The notes under the pieces were generated by a model that had not been told where the DNA came from, did no database searches, and saw only the letters and a list, made by a program, of their open reading frames with translations. The position numbers and the translations under genes are program-made. 64,000 nt of DNA from Ficedula albicollis (lineage: Eukaryota; Chordata; Aves; Passeriformes; Muscicapidae): NCBI RefSeq assembly GCF_000247815.1, contig NC_021677.1:58348911-58412910 (forward strand), read 5' to 3'. Below, piece by piece: positions 40,848 through 57,230 of this stretch (the stretch's first letter is position 1; each line of letters begins with the position of its first letter).

Positions 40848-41096
40848 CAGATAGGGACAAGGGGAAGAGTTTTAAACTGAGAGATATAGAATAGATACAA
40901 GGAAGAAATTCTTGTCCATGAGGTAGTGAGGCACAGGATGCCCAGAGAAGCTGTGAACTATCCCTGGAAGTGTTCAAGGCCAGGTTGGGCAGGACTTGGA
41001 GCAACCTGGTCTGGTGGAAGGTTTCCCTGCCCATGACAGGGGGTGGAACTAGATGGTGTTTAAAGTCCCTTCCAAACCAAACCATTCTGTGATCTC
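40848..41096 (+). mobile_element. CR1 LINE 3' fragment
   Basis: The sequence contains AAGGAAGAAATTCTTGTCCA, GGATGCCCAGAGAAGCTGTG, CTTGGAGCAACCTGGTCTGG, CCCTGCCCATGACAGGGGG, AAAGTCCCTTCCAAACC and CATTCTGTGATCTCT. This is a well-preserved plus-strand CR1 3' end of about 250 bp, antisense to PRKCH. Confidence 0.9.
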
Positions 41097-43523
41097 TCCA
41101 ACCTTTTCTTCTCAGCCCATTATGGTAAGTGCCTGCACAGCCTGAATCTCCAGGGGCTCTGCTGGAGCTGTTATCCTGCATCCAGCCAAACTGGACTGGC
41201 CACAGGGGACATGAGCAGCTCCTCAGTATTTCTTTGGAATGACAACTTGCACTCCCCAGGGAATCCTGGATTCAACTCATACACACAAACATAGCAATAA
41301 AATTTATCTCACTTTATCATCACTTAGGATTCCTGAAAAATGATGGGAAACACTGCTCTTTTTCATGACAAGGAGGGACAGAGGAAGGTATCCTTCAAAT
41401 ACAGTTTCTCCTCACCTAGTATCAGCTGCAAATTTAGGGAAAAAGAAATTCACACACATACACACACTCTCCTAACTTCCACCAAACTTATTTCTATGTA
41501 TGCACATGGCTACACATAGGAAATCCCAACTCCTTCACCTTGTGGTCTGACAGCCATAAACAAGTCCATAAACCACAGGTCATCAGAGCAGGATCCCACT
41601 GCTGCTGACCCACAGAGCACCATTACTGCTGCAGCTGGGTCTGAGGCCCCACTGCCAGACAGGACAGCCCCTTGGAGTTAACCTGACAGTGCAGAGGGGA
41701 TTTTACACAATTCTGCAAGAACAGTCTCAGTGGTATCTGGAGGGGGGAAAGGAACTCAGTGACACAAAGCAGGAAAGAGTTCACTCAACCAGACCATTTG
41801 TCTTTTGAGTCACTTCTAGGCTGTTGTTCTCTAGAAACACAAATCAAGTTTTTCTTTTGCAACCTTGGCACTGTAGTGCTGATGCAATTTTTCTCATGTT
41901 TGCCCTCAGCCAAGCTCCTTCACTTTCCCACTCCTCTCACTCTTCGCACTAATCCAGCATTTTGGTTCTCTGGTGCTATTCCACCTGTGCTGAGAGAGAG
42001 CACAGGCTGCTAAAACCACAGCCAATTTCCTCTGCACCTTCCCCTTTTCTTGTCTGGTGTTTATTTTTCACACAAAACCCACTTGGAGGAGGATATAACC
42101 ACTTCTGCCCACTCTCTGAACTCCAGTAGTGTTATTCTCAAAATGCATGTCCTTAACCAGCTGGAGAAGAACAGGCTTTAGTCTCATTTGTGTCCTCAAA
42201 ATATAAAACTACAAACAAGGCTTCCTAAGCCTCACTTTTGGAGGTAGCATTTCAGCTGGGCCAGAAGTGTTTCAGAGCTCTCATTAAGACTGGGGGTTAG
42301 CATAAAAATGCCAAGAGACATCCTTGGCTGTAGCAAACTCAGCTGAGACAGGAGTTTGGAAACCCAGGGTGCAGAAGGCAGAGCAGTACTAACACTTCCC
42401 TAGGGAGATGCTGCTTTCCAGCCCCTGCTGTTACCAGGCTCTGAGGGTGAAAACACCTAAGCTGCAATTGCTCATCCGAATTTCCAAGCCTTTGGGCCAA
42501 GCATTGCTACTTGAGATCACCAGTCCATGCAGTGACTCAACAGGCTTAGCCCTTCTCACCTCATCCAAAACCAGGCATGGAAAGGAAAATCCCTGCAGCC
42601 TTCCCTGGCAATTTGCTTCCCATTACTTCTGAGACCTGATTTTCAGTGTGTCACTCCATTCTCCCCTCAAACTAAGCTGCCTGTGAGCCAGGGTGGCTGA
42701 ATTGCATTTGAGAAAGTCATGCACCAAGTGAGTGAAACACACTGCCAAAAACCCACCCTGCTTATGGGAAGCAAGAGGATTGTATTTCATTTTGCAGTTT
42801 GCTCAGCTGAATCCCAAAGCTTCAGGCTGCCTGGAAAGCTCCCCTCTGCTCCAGCACTTTTTGATGGTGACAATTAACAAATTCAGAATACTGACATGCT
42901 GTAACAAAGCCATCTCTAGGTGCACTCTCCCTGTAAGGGATTTGGTGCAGCAGTCTCTGCTCTCTGCACACTCACTCAGTTCATCCCTCACAGTTTCTCC
43001 ATGATCAGACCCTGGTGACTGCTCTGTCAGCTAATGGCAAAGAGCATTTTAAAGAATTTCATTTGACACACACAAACCCAATAGCTCCTTGTAAATGCCA
43101 TTAACTCCTTGTAACTGCATTCAGGTACGGGAATGGAGAAACCTTTTTCCTTTAGGAATTAAAATAAAAGCCAAACTTATGTCTAGAATAAGCTGAAGTG
43201 GATAGAATCCATTCAGCAGCAATCCTCCTTTCTGCATTTTATTACTCCTACAAGCAAATCCATGCCCCAGGAGTTTGACTTGTTCACACAAGCAGAGGAG
43301 AGCTCAGTGTGAGTCCTCTCCTCCTGACTTGAAGCATCAGTATCTGAATTCCCCAATGACACATTCAGACAGGGCAGCATACACAAGTGAGATGTTCAGC
43401 CTTCCTCCTCTGGGAATATTGACTCCATCAAACCCTGCTGATTTACCTCTGTCCTAATCCCGACCCAGCCCTTCAGGACAAATTTCAAGGACAAAAAAAA
43501 AAAAAAATAGAAAAGGAAGCTGA

Positions 43524-44297
<774 letters not shown>

Positions 44298-44865
44298 AGA
44301 AAAAAAAAAAAAAAAAATAGAAAAGGAAGCTGATAAAAAGTTTCTTTTCTGGAGCACAAATATTTCATATTTCAGCTTTCGATTCTATACAAAGTCCCAG
44401 GGCACTGAGGTTAGTTTTGTTTTCCTTGGTACCAGAGTTCACAAACCCTCCAGGAACACCCAGTGACGTAAATGAGGTCCTAAGAACGTAGTTTTGTTAT
44501 TATCAAGAAACTGCAAGGATGAACAGGGTGCAATCTTCAGAAATCATGTGGTTTCTTATGGGGGGAAGTTGGTGAAATACAGTTACACAAAATGAAAGCC
44601 AAACGAGGCAACAGCATCTGTGAAATGAGTATTAAAACTTACAATCCTTGTTCAAAATGAATGTTTTGCACTTCATAAAGGCAAATGGATCAAGTGCTTT
44701 CTAAACCTAGATATATCTATTTGTAGAGCCTCTCTGAGCACCTACAACTAAGTGCATCCTCCTAGAAGAATTTCATTTTCATTTCAGAGCTTTGTATCAT
44801 TCAAACTCAGTGAATTCTCACTAGTCCTGTTCAAGGCTAGAGACCAGTGACTAGTGAAGGGATAA

Positions 44866-44985
44866 TCCAGTTATTAAGGCTACTAAGGCCTTAGCCTGCA
44901 ATACAAGAGAATCCAGGTTTAATTCCCTGATCTTCCACGGGCTTCCCATGCCATGTAATCACAATCATTTATGTCACTGAAGTAA
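44866..44985 (+). repeat. tRNA-derived SINE fossil
   Basis: The sequence AGTTATTAAGGCTACTAAGG, CCTTAGCCTGCAATACAAGA, ATCCAGGTTTAATTCCCTGA and TCTTCCACGGGCTTCCCATG follows the order of the amniote tRNA-derived SINE head, with an A-box-like start and a GGTTTAATTCC B box (GGTTCGAATCC-like). This assignment is from memory of turtle/crocodile-type and MIR-like SINEs; the exact family is uncertain. Confidence 0.6.
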
Positions 44986-46390
44986 CTGGATGCTGATTTT
45001 CCAGAGCTCTTAGCATCATGGTCAGAAAGCACTGTCACAGCTCTAAATCAGAGAGCTTGGGTGCACGTTTTGTTGGAGAAAAACAAAATGACAATTAGAA
45101 GATGCTCATTTAGTCATAATGCTGCATCTAAGAGAAATATTAGCATCAGAAGTGTGTGTAAAAGAAAATCAATATATTTAGCAGCTAGAAAATCTACTGT
45201 CTTTCTCAAAAATCCCCAGGTTCACCACTCTGTGTTATACTAACAACTAAAAATACTGAGCTAAGGTTATCAGTGCACTGAAAATGTAATACCTCAGCAG
45301 TGATAACATTTGTTATCATTCAAAAGAAATCAAAGTGCCTGTGTGTGTGGCTTCCATTTTAATCTAGAGACCCAGACAATCTCTTGACAGGATGTTTCCT
45401 TCCCACTAAAGCCAACATGCTCTGATGCTTCTTTAGAATTCAGTGTAAGAAGGAAAAGAGGAAAGGAGCTCTTTCAGTGAACAGCTCTTGGGCCCAAAAG
45501 CAGCTACTTTTTCTTGAAGCTGCAGGAATTCAGCCTGTAGCCAACCACCACCAGTACTGTGAAATAAGATGCAACAATCACCTCCAGGTAGCAGCCACCC
45601 AGGGAGCAGAAACACTGAGAAACTGGAGGTCCAGTAAACATCTCAGTTGTCAATTCCTACTAGTTAATCCCAAGACTCCTGGTGAATGCCCCAAATTTCA
45701 GCCTTTTTCCCCAGAGCAGACACAGTGTAGTGCTTCTCTGGAGCAGTGCATGTGCATTTCAGAGAGGCAGTTTGGATTTCAATTGTTTGTCACCAGCAAC
45801 ACACAATACAGCAGACAAGCAGAGGAGATTGTTTTTTTCAGGCAAGGAACCAGCAGTTACTGAGCTGACTGAGTTTTGGAGATGCTCAATGCTTTCTATT
45901 TAAATTCTCAGCTCCTTCCTTGATTCTGGCCCTCATCGTGTTCCTTGTCTGTAAATCACAGAAGGGACCTTAAACTGTTAAAATTTGGGCTCTGAACACA
46001 AACTAGAGCAGCCTGCAGCTTGCACTGGCTGTTTCTGGGAGGCCCTACCAGAATGAGAAAAACACTGATTTCATCAAGAGGCTAAAACACAAATGCTGTT
46101 TTATTACACCCTGAGATTCCTGTTGTGACAAGCATCTACACGACCACATTTTACCTCCATCTCATAATTATGCAATATACCTGCAGCAAATCCACTCCTC
46201 TAGTGCTTGTCACTCCAGAAGAGGAATTGGTACTTAAGAGGTACTTAGGAGTCCCAGCTCAACCACACAAATGCTGCTCCAGAAGCTGCAATGAGTCTGA
46301 AGTTCATGTTTATATTTAGAATATGTAGTGAGTTATTTCCAAAACCCAAGAGGGCCTCCAGCATCACAAACAATCAATTCTGAGCACAGC

Positions 46391-46956
46391 CTGTGATTTC
46401 AAAGCTCCTCTTACTCCTCCAGGAGTGGATTTTATTGTCAGTTGATTTCTGTGAAATTTATCAGATGTATTTTCAGCTATAGGAAGTAGCTGCTTAACTT
46501 GCATACAAGAGAAACCCTTCAGCAGAAAATTTCCAGATTTTTGCTACTAAAAACTCCCCTCTTTCCCTCAAATGGTCCCATCATTGACTACCCCATTTCT
46601 CTGGTACAATGCTCCATGAGTTTCTATGAATTCCTACCTTACCTAACAATTTCTTAGATCTTCTAGTAACATACTGTGATTTCAAAGCTCCTCTTACTCC
46701 TCCAGGAGTGGATTTTATTGTCAGTTGATTTCTGTGAAATTTATCAGATGTATTTTCAGCTATAGGAAGTAGCTGCTTAACTTGCATACAAGAGAAACCC
46801 TTCAGCAGAAAATTTCCAGATTTTTGCTACTAAAAACTCCCCTCTTTCCCTCAAATGGTCCCATCATTGACTACCCCATTTCTCTGGGACAATGCTCCAT
46901 GAGTTTCTATAAATTCCTACCTTACCCAACAATTTCTTAGCTCCTCTTGTAACATG
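46391..46956. repeat. 283-bp tandem duplication
   Basis: Two copies each start CTGTGATTTCAAAGCTCCTC, at 46391 and 46674. They are nearly identical for about 250 bp and more diverged at the 3' end (AGATCTTCTAG/AGCTCCTCTTG). The copy boundary is sharp at 46673/46674. Confidence 0.94.
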
Positions 46957-47830
46957 ATATTTACTGGTATCCACTCTTAAATGCATCTTTGTCCACAGTG
47001 CTTTCTCAAGAAAAGGGAATACTCTGATCCTTCTCTTTCCAAAAGGTTCTTAGAGATATTTGGTGATGTGATGAAGGCCACGAAGAAGTCAGTAGCAGAA
47101 GAGCCAACTTAGGTCTCCCAGTTTGAAGTGTAACACTCTTGTCATAGAATCACCTTTTGATTCCTTACAGAAAAGCCAGGCATGTCCAGTGCATTAGGCT
47201 CACACACAGCCCAAAATCTTAAAAGCTTAATTCCCATGTCACAGGCAAAGATGTGAGGCATGTGGATAAAAGAACTCATGGAAAAAGTTAGGAATACATG
47301 GAAGCAAGGACAGAGTGTTGCCAGCAATAGCTCTCTTCAACCTTTTTGCTGTACGGCTCCTTTTTTTTTTCCTCCCAAACACACAAAAAAATCAAACCCC
47401 TGTCTTTGCATGTAGACAGGCAGCAACTCTGGGGGATGCTGGCATTACCAGAGAAGATTATCAGGAAGCCTTCACTTCTTGGCCATATGGTTGCTACTGA
47501 TTAAACCCACTGTTTACCTGCTGCTTCTGTTCTGGAAGACAACCACACACTGTCAATCATTAAGCAAGCAGGGGAATGCCCAGGCACACAGGCTCACACT
47601 CTGCTTGCCAAGCTGGCTACTAAACCATATAAAGGCCATAACATACCTGTGCAAACATACCTAAGTGTGTCAGGATGTTTTTTCTGTTTAGCCTTCAATC
47701 CGAGATAAGGAGAGCATCAGGGTCAGGGAATCACGCGATTTCTGCGTGCCCGTACCCTGGCCCTGCTCTCTCTTGCTGGAGCTCGGCTGGAGAAAGCTAG
47801 GACAGGGAGCAAGCAGCCAAAGGGACTCAC

Positions 47831-48019
47831 TGCTTTGAGGATTGCCACTGCATCCTGCTGGAGCCACGTTGGGTAGACGACTTCATCATTGAGAATGGCC
47901 TCGAAGAGATCGTCCTCGTTCTCGGCCTCGAAGGGCGCGTGGCCGCACAGCATCTCGTACAGCAGCACCCCCATGGCCCACCAGTCCACATCAGGGCCAT
48001 ACAGCATCTCCTGCAGGAT
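47831..48019 (-). CDS. PRKCH: PRKCH coding exon: kinase C-lobe (helix F to G region)
   Basis: This is a phase-0 exon of 63 codons, read from [20 protein letters not shown] to [13 protein letters not shown]. It holds the DVDWWAMG helix-F motif, [21 protein letters not shown] and the [10 protein letters not shown] segment typical of the novel PKC C-lobe. The acceptor is CTGCAG immediately before 48019 and the donor GTGAGT follows 47831. It joins the upstream exon as IAPE|ILQEM, as in the family. The choice of eta over epsilon rests on [29 protein letters not shown] and EVVYPTWL, where epsilon has [28 protein letters not shown] and DVLYPVWL (recalled, not searched). The intron to the next upstream exon is only 916 bp, while the downstream intron is about 18 kb. 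Confidence 0.96.
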
Positions 48020-49181
<1,162 letters not shown>

Positions 49182-52100
49182 TCATCATCATAAAAAAATA
49201 AACAAAGGTCATGCAGGAGAGATTTTCTTTTGCTTCATCTCTTACAAAAGGGAGGAAGAAGCATCATTCTGCCAATGGCATTGAATGCAGGCAGGAGTTT
49301 GCCCACATGGGTTTGCAAACACACCACAAGCCTGGCTGTCAGGGCTCCTGCTGCTTTAGCTCTGGACTCACTGGAGCAGAGGCTGCCAGAGCTGTCAGAT
49401 TGTGTAAGGATGCTGTGATGCAGCAAAACGCTGCACACGGGCCACGCTCTGAGTCAGCAAAGCTGCACTGGAGCACTCACTCAGCTGGGGAGCAGAGCAA
49501 AGCCTCTGCAGAGGGAAAGCATGTTCCCTGTTCTCCTGAGGTGTTGGGGCTTCAGTCCCAGATCTCCTTGTTACCAGCCTGACTGATAAACCCCATCTGG
49601 AGCATTAGCCAAGCTGAGAAGGAACTCCCGACTGACATCACACCACGTGGGCAGGGGGAACCTTCAGGCAGCACAGGATGCCTCCATCATAAGGCAAAGT
49701 CTTAAAGTCCTCCCAGCTGTATCAATTCCAGCAGTGCACTAATATAAGAAGGGAACATCTCCCACAGCACTCACTGGAATGGGACCTCCTTATCATGTCA
49801 TAAGAGACCTGCAGCCCAGCAAGCTTCAGGGGGACACTTTTTCCAATACATCACCTCTAACAGCTCCTCATTGAAAGCAGAGCTGCCAAAATGACAGAGC
49901 CCTAACAAAGCTTATCAGCTTGCCTGACCTTGAGATTGCCCACAGGAATAGCCTCCAGTCAGAAGCACTGTCAGAAAGCTCAGGGTCATCTGCAGACTTA
50001 GGCAATGCCTGCCTAAAAATACACCAGCTTGTAGCACCTCTGCTTTGCAGCTGCCAAACAAGCTCCAGGCACCACTGCAGATGCAGGAGAGGAGCTCTGT
50101 TGGGAGCTCTGTGCAGCACAAACAGGTCACAGCTCATTTTTGAACTGTCTCAGGTGTTGGCCCAAGAGCTGCCCAGAGCTGTGACAGCAGCACCGTGACA
50201 GGGGGAGCCTTGACAGATACCTTCAAAGTCATTCTGATGCCCACATCAGGATGAAAAAACTACAGTTTAGGGTCTCAGAGCCCCTTCATGCTGGATCTTG
50301 ATCCATTTTGCTCTTTGGTCGGATATCTATTTCCCTGGGAAGGGGGAGCAGTAGGGAGGGTGGTAACACAGGTGGTGACATCTCCATACTAACATAAAAA
50401 TCTACGGTTGAGCTGAAATCTGAATCCAGCTTGATCCTGTTCATCCTCCATCCGTGACACTAAAGTGAAAATCAGGGGGTTGATGGCTCTGCTCTGCGTT
50501 GGCATTTCCACAGCCCATGGGACTCCAGACAGCCCTCCCTCAGCTACACTGCTGCACTGGAAAGATCAAGGACACATCATGTAAGACAATCAGAGCCACA
50601 TCCTCTCCTAAGGAGATAAGGAAAAGTATTCTTAGCCTCTTTTGAATGGATGGGAAGGCAAAGGATGGAAATTAAGAAATTTGCCCATGCCCCCCAGAGA
50701 CAAGGCTGAACACCAGCTTCCTGAATTCCAGCTTGGATCTTAATCACAAGATCACACATCCTCTCTCTTCAACTTTGAGATGGCTTGGCAAGGCAAGCCA
50801 GCAAAAAGCCTTCTGCAATGCTGCTGCCCTTCCTGGCAGGCCCACGAGCTACCCAGTGAAATCTGGATGCCAAGGACAGTGCCCATGCCTGTCTCACGCT
50901 GCAGTGTTTGCTCTGGGTGGGATGCTCAGCAGGAGACACTTATTTTTTCCCTTCTGAGAATCACAAATGATGGCTGAGGCATGTGGGCAAAGGCTTGTCC
51001 TGGAAAGGCTTTAGGCGAGCACAGGGAGAGGTTTGTGCGTGGTTGCCCACGACAGCCCATCTTCAGCAGTAGTTTACAGCCAAAGCTCCTGTTGCTCTTC
51101 TCTGTGGTTCCTGGCAGGGCAAGGAAGCCCTCCAAGCATGAAGGCAGGCCTTGTTTTCAGGAATCTGCCACGCTGTGGCCGACATGCACAGTCTATTCTT
51201 GGCTTGGGTTTAAATGCAGCAAACACCTTCTCGGCTCTGGGCAGTGCTGACTGTTGTGGTGTGCCCCTAAAGATACAGCTGGAAGGGGAATTTTGGTGAA
51301 CTCGCTTGGAGATCCCCCTAGCAAACCTCCTCCTGTTCCCTGAAACATCCACCATGTCCTGGAACGCTTTGGGAATACTCAAAATACACCATCCTTACAT
51401 CTGAGCCAGCAGAAACAGCCATGAACGTGGAAGAGCAGAGGCAAGAGACAGCTACAGGGCTGGGCCAGGTCTGCTGACCACGTCACCAGGGCACACTGCC
51501 ACTTCCCAGCCTCTGCCCCACAGGACACACTGCAGGAGCTCCCAAACCCCTGCTAGCTGCACAGTGCACCATGCTCATCCCTGAGATGGCAGGAGTCCTG
51601 CAGGTGTGAGAGTGCTGCACTGGCTCTGTCCTCCCACAGAGCCTCCATCTCTGTAATTGCCATTAAATTTAAACTGTCTGCTTCTCACTGGGTAAGCACA
51701 GTTTTAACCACACCAGGCAAAGCTCCAGCCCTTGGCTTCTCCACACTGCACGTTAAACCCATTAACAGTGTCTGTTGTCTCCTCCTGACTGCTGTCCAGC
51801 AGCGTGAAACCCAACACTTGCATTTTCTATTTTCACATAACCTGTAATGTGACGTTACTCTGGCTCTCAGTCGCTCAGGCCCTTGGCTACGTGCAGATCA
51901 CTTCAGAAGAGGACCTCCCATGACCACAGAAGGCTGCTCAATGCTCTTTGCTCGGCGAAGTGACAGGACATCATCCTACACTCCCCTCTCAGAGCAGGTC
52001 TCGTGGCCAGCACAGTGGCAGCCTCAGCCACGGGCTCCTCTGGAGCCTGCTCTCTCTGGCTGCCACATGAGATAGCTCCCTGGGAAAGCTGTGGTTTGAG

Positions 52101-53377
52101 CATTTATCCCAAGCCATCCCAGCAGTTGTGAGCTCTGAACTCACTGCTTGATGCTGACAGGTCTCCCCACGCACCGAGCCCCGTAAGCCAGCACGGCCAC
52201 ATGAGAGGAAAAACACTGACAGTTCTCTGAGATTTACAAGGAGCTCTTCATTTTCGCAGCAAGGATTCCGGGAAGCTGATGAAACTGGAAGCCATCCAGC
52301 TCACAAAGGCCAAATCTACCTCATTTCCTTAATACTTGCATTTTCCATTGAATATTTTTAGCAGTTCCATGAAGCAGTAACGGCAGAGAGGTTTTCTGAG
52401 GCTGCGTTTCTAAGGTCCAGCTGAGATTCTGCCTTTCACTGGCAAACCTTCCCTGGAAAACAGACTTCATCCTGACTAAGAAAAGGCTGTCTTTGTCCTC
52501 ACCCTCAGCTATGGCACACTGGCTTAACGGCCTTGTTTAGTCTAGACCCAGAAGAAATGACAAAATAGCTGTTTCAGTGTCACTCACTGGGAGAGGTGTT
52601 CTTTGCACATCTGCTGCTCCAGTTTGACATTTGAAAAAAAACCCAAAATTACACTTGCAGATGATCTGGTCCTTTTCCAAAGCATCTGTCAAATGCAATT
52701 TCCCTGCACTGGGGAGTTTTGCCAGGGAATGTGTGTTATACACGTACCTGCCACTCGCTCTGCTCTGACCATCTCACTCCTGATGTACAAACTGTGTTTG
52801 AAGGATGAAGTTTGGTTGGTTTTTCCCTTATTTTGTTTTCATCACCCTGTTGTGGTAAGGGCTGTACATGTAGTAAGGATCCAGAGGAGTAGGGGTGGCA
52901 GACACTGCGTTCCTTCCACTGCCTCCACAAGGTTATCTCAGGTTTGCTAATCTCAAAGGTCCAGTTTAAAGCTCATTAAAGCCTGGTGTTCCCATCTCAA
53001 TGCAAATCACTCACTGTGAAAACTGGGTGACAGCCACAAAGGTAAGTGTAGCTAACATAAAACTCCAGACAAATGGTTTCCAAAAAATACACAATGAAAA
53101 ACAAAATCACCAAACCTGAAATTAGCTAAATGTGTAACTTCAGCTTTTCTGAAGGGGAAAAATTTCTCTTTAGACACTCCTTGGAAACACTTTTGAGTGA
53201 GCAAATGTGTATTCAAATCCCTTTGCAAGCAAGGATGAGATTTTAATTTTTCTCCACCTCTTCTGCTGAAGTCATTTTACTTCACAAAAAACTGCAATCT
53301 CCATCATTACACAGAAAAATGCATTTCTATTGGTTGCTCTGGTAGTCAAAGTAACGCATATTTCCAACTCCTGCTTC

Positions 53378-53400
53378 AAAAAAAAATTTTTTTTTTTTTT
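53378..53400. repeat. A9T14 palindromic homopolymer pair
   Basis: Nine A are followed by fourteen T, then AAA, in an AT-rich part of the presumed intron. It is self-complementary on a very small scale; length variation is expected. Confidence 0.8.
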
Positions 53401-56400
53401 AAATGAGGCAACTTCAACAGAGGAGAATGAAAGATGCACAACCTGCAGAATAGCACAGTTGGTAAGATAGTTAAGTAGTTTTCAAGTTGGAGGCTTTGCT
53501 CCAAATACAGTGGACAACAGATTTAAACCCATACTTTGATTAAATAAAGAGGAGAACAGATGGAGGTCCCAGTTTTATGTAAAGCCCTAAATACTCATGT
53601 GAAGCTGATAATGTTTCCCATTTTCTTTTGCATTCATAAGGAACATCCAAATTAAAATACTTCATTTTACCCGAAACAAATGCTCTCTTGACTTGCAAAA
53701 AATATATATAATTGCTTTAAAAAAACATTAACATTTATTTTGGGCCCCCAAAATTATTTTCTGTCCTTCTTTCCATACTGAATTCTGGAGACTTAGTTAG
53801 CAAACTCAAAGAAAATAATTTAATGAACGTATTCCCACTAGCTTTGGACTTGGGATCACCACATTTTGTCCCCAAGATTTTATACCACTTTGGGAACTAA
53901 GGCCATTTCTACTGTAAGTCTTGGGTTATAGAGAACTTGCTTATAAATTCCTTCACAGAAAAATGTTCACATCTCCCACATTTTTCTAATAGCCACCAAA
54001 CATTATTTATTTCTATGATCAAGTAAGCTTTTACAACCAGAAAATCATACTCTCACAGCCCCAAGGAAGAGTTAAGCAGTAGTACAGCTGAGTGGCAGCA
54101 ATAAATACAGGTTGAAGCTGACACCTGCAACATACTCTAACAGAGCTAAGACATAAAACCCCAGGCTGAGCTGCTGGTATTTGCTTAGGCACATCTTTAG
54201 GGCAGGAGGAAACAATAGGCTACTGGTCTTTATCAAAGGGAGCCACAAAGCAGAGATCAGAAAAGGATCAAGCTGCACCAAGCTGGAGAGAAACAGCTGA
54301 AATCCTGAGTTTTGCAGCCAAATAAAGAGAGGTGGGAGACTGCTGTAACCCAGCATGTAAGCAGTGGGTAGGCATTTACACACACCACCGTGTGGGCATT
54401 GCAGGCTGAGATGGAAAGTGTTGCTTTGCACACCTGCAGCTTCCCAGCACAACCCCTAAAATCCCATGGGATTTAGTCTGTGAGCCCCATCCTCCCCAGC
54501 ACTGAAAGAAGCAATGTCGAAACACACAGGGACTGCAAAACCTAACTTCAACTCTTTGTTTCCTTGAAAAACATTCCTTTGGGTAAAGAAAACATTTCTT
54601 TGGGTTTCCAAACAACCTCTGAGGTGAAACCCACCCAGACCACTGTCAGCCACACAGACAGCTTGGCTACAGCAAACTGCAACCTGCAGTGCAGTGTAAC
54701 AGGAGAGAAATGAAGGGAAGATCTCTCCAGATATTTGTAATTCATAATTACCAGAAAGTAGGAATGAAACACAGCAAGTGCCTTTCTACACTGGCCTAAC
54801 AGCCAGAAGTTGTTTTCAAAAGCTGACCAGACTTAAGTGTTTAGGGACTGTAAAACAGCCACCACGGCTCCAGGGTGACCTTCTCATTTCTCACAAACAA
54901 AGCAATAGCAGAAATGTGATATAATGATTCAAGGATCCAACTCAGACTCCGGCTAAGTGGTACAAGTGAAACTCCACTGAAAATCCACACTCATTGCTCA
55001 TTTAACAGCAGACAGCTGCCTGTTCTTGCTGGCCATGGGGCCAGAGGAGGCTTGTGGGAAAAGTCCATCCTACAGGCACCTCAGCACATCCTGCAGACTC
55101 CACAGACAGCTGGGGAGGGGAACGTGGCAGAATACAAGAGTTGTATTGTCTGCTCCTGCCTCGTCTCTGCTCCACCCAGCCCACCCTGCTGGCACCTTTG
55201 GAGGGGCTCTGCAGCCATGTGTTAGGATAAAGGTGTGATGGATTAGGGACACTCAGCCTCCAAAGCAGGCTCCACCTCTCTTGCAACACAAGATGTTACA
55301 CACTGATGGAATATGTCAAGTCAAGTCCAGGGTCAGGCACAGAACTAGAACATTCTGAAAACTCTCACCACAGCACGTGGCCAAGGACTGCCCAGGGCAA
55401 GGTCAGGAGTGTGTGAATCAGCCCAGGACAGATCCTCACACCTGCATCTGTGCTCTTCAGGATGTCCAATGGCACTGGGTATCAATCTTGCACACTCACG
55501 GGGTAAGTCTGATTCTTGCCCTGCTGCTTGGGCTTCAGACCCAACAGACTGGCAAGCACTGTATCCAGAAGTGCTCTGCTATTATTATTTTAAAGTCAAG
55601 CAGCCATTCAAGCACAAGGACAAGTTCCTGCAAGCAATCTGCCTGCACTGAGGCAGCACCATGGGGTTTTTGGCAGAGATGGGCTGGCACCCAGCGCTGC
55701 TGGCTGTCCATCTGCCTGACCCCTTGCTGCCAGCAAAAACTCCCTGGGAGCAGCTCCCAGGCCCACATCAGAGCACTGGCCCTCTCCTGCTGAACCCCAG
55801 GCTGCTGCTCTGGAGACAAAGCAGTGCCCAAGGCACTGACTTCTCTTACAGCACAGGACATGGCATTACCTGGCATCCAAGACCTCTCCAGTGGTTTGAA
55901 GCACCAGCACCCACCTCCCCTCCCTCTGGGCACTTCAGAAGGGCTCCTGTGGAAGCTTAACACAATTACTCACAGGATTTCATTGCTGCTGAGATGAGCA
56001 GAAGTGATTAATCCTCCACTTAAAACAAGAGTGGTAGGCTCAAGTATAAAGGCAGAGACTAGAAACCCTGGGCATACCACAGGAGATAATCACAGAGCCT
56101 CCCCAACGCTGGTGTACAGATCCAGTGGGACCTCACAGGTGCCCTGAGTCCCCCTGGGGTCAGGCACACCTACAAGCTTCCCCTTTGTGACACCCACAGC
56201 TGTAAGAGGGCTGATGACAGTGTCCAAAGGCAGCTTTACAAGGCCAAAAAGTCATGGGGGGCACGTGAAATGGGCCAGAGCCATCACTGGTGAAACACAG
56301 GCGTGCTGGAGGTTGCCACACTGGAGTAATCCCAAAGATGACACAATCCCTACAATCCAGTTACACATCCAAACTGGTGTGCGTGCATTTTTCATAAATA

Positions 56401-57230
56401 CTTACATATAATCTATGTATTATTTGCTGCACTTTTATGTGGGACTCTAATCAGGAAAGAGGAGCTACACTTGAAGTGTTTCCCTGAATTCCAGAGCAAT
56501 TGTCCTCCCATTTACTGCAGGAGGGGAGAGGTGGACTGAAAAAGGCTTGGTGTGCAGCTTTTGGTATGGATGCCACGCGTTCCCTGTCCGGATGAGCTGC
56601 CAGCCTGGTCCTGTGATAGACTCCTCAGTCCCACTGGGCAGCAACACTGGAATTTGCTGGCCCTGAATCATTACTTGCTGAGTTGCTCCCAACAGAGCTC
56701 CTATTTTACTGTTGCCAGAAAAAGAAGGAAAAAGGAAAAAAAGAAAAAAAATTCAATTACAATGCTTCTTTTTGTGCATCCTATTGCCTGAAGTCTTCAG
56801 AGGAGGCACACAACAGACTCAAGACCCAAATGCAGGAACAAGAATCAGGGGACCGATGGAGCTAGGAGAGGCTGAAAAGCACAATCCTGTTGTGCCACTT
56901 TGACAAAAATAGATCAATGTTGATTCAAAGCCTGATATGGAAATTAAAATGAAATCAGGTTTGTGCCCGCAGCACAGCATGGTCTCCACACTGCAAGATG
57001 GAGTGAGAGTTATCCAGGATTAGTCATCCCCAGCTGCCCACAGCCCACCACAGGGCTGCTGAAGGCCCTGTCCCAGCTCCAATCTGTCCTGGTAGCATCA
57101 GGGCAGGCCTGTGCTGCTGAAAAGGCTCCTCCTTCCCCCAGCACACAGGGACAGGTCCCCATTTCACTGCTGTGTGCCACTAAGCCTGCCCTGGGGGAAC
57201 GAGCAGCAGCCCACACCAAAGAGACCCTCC

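Noticed and set aside
45954..45980. Possible tiny CR1 3' end (AATCACAGAAGGGACCTTAAA)
   Set aside because: At about 25 bases it is too short to support as an element.
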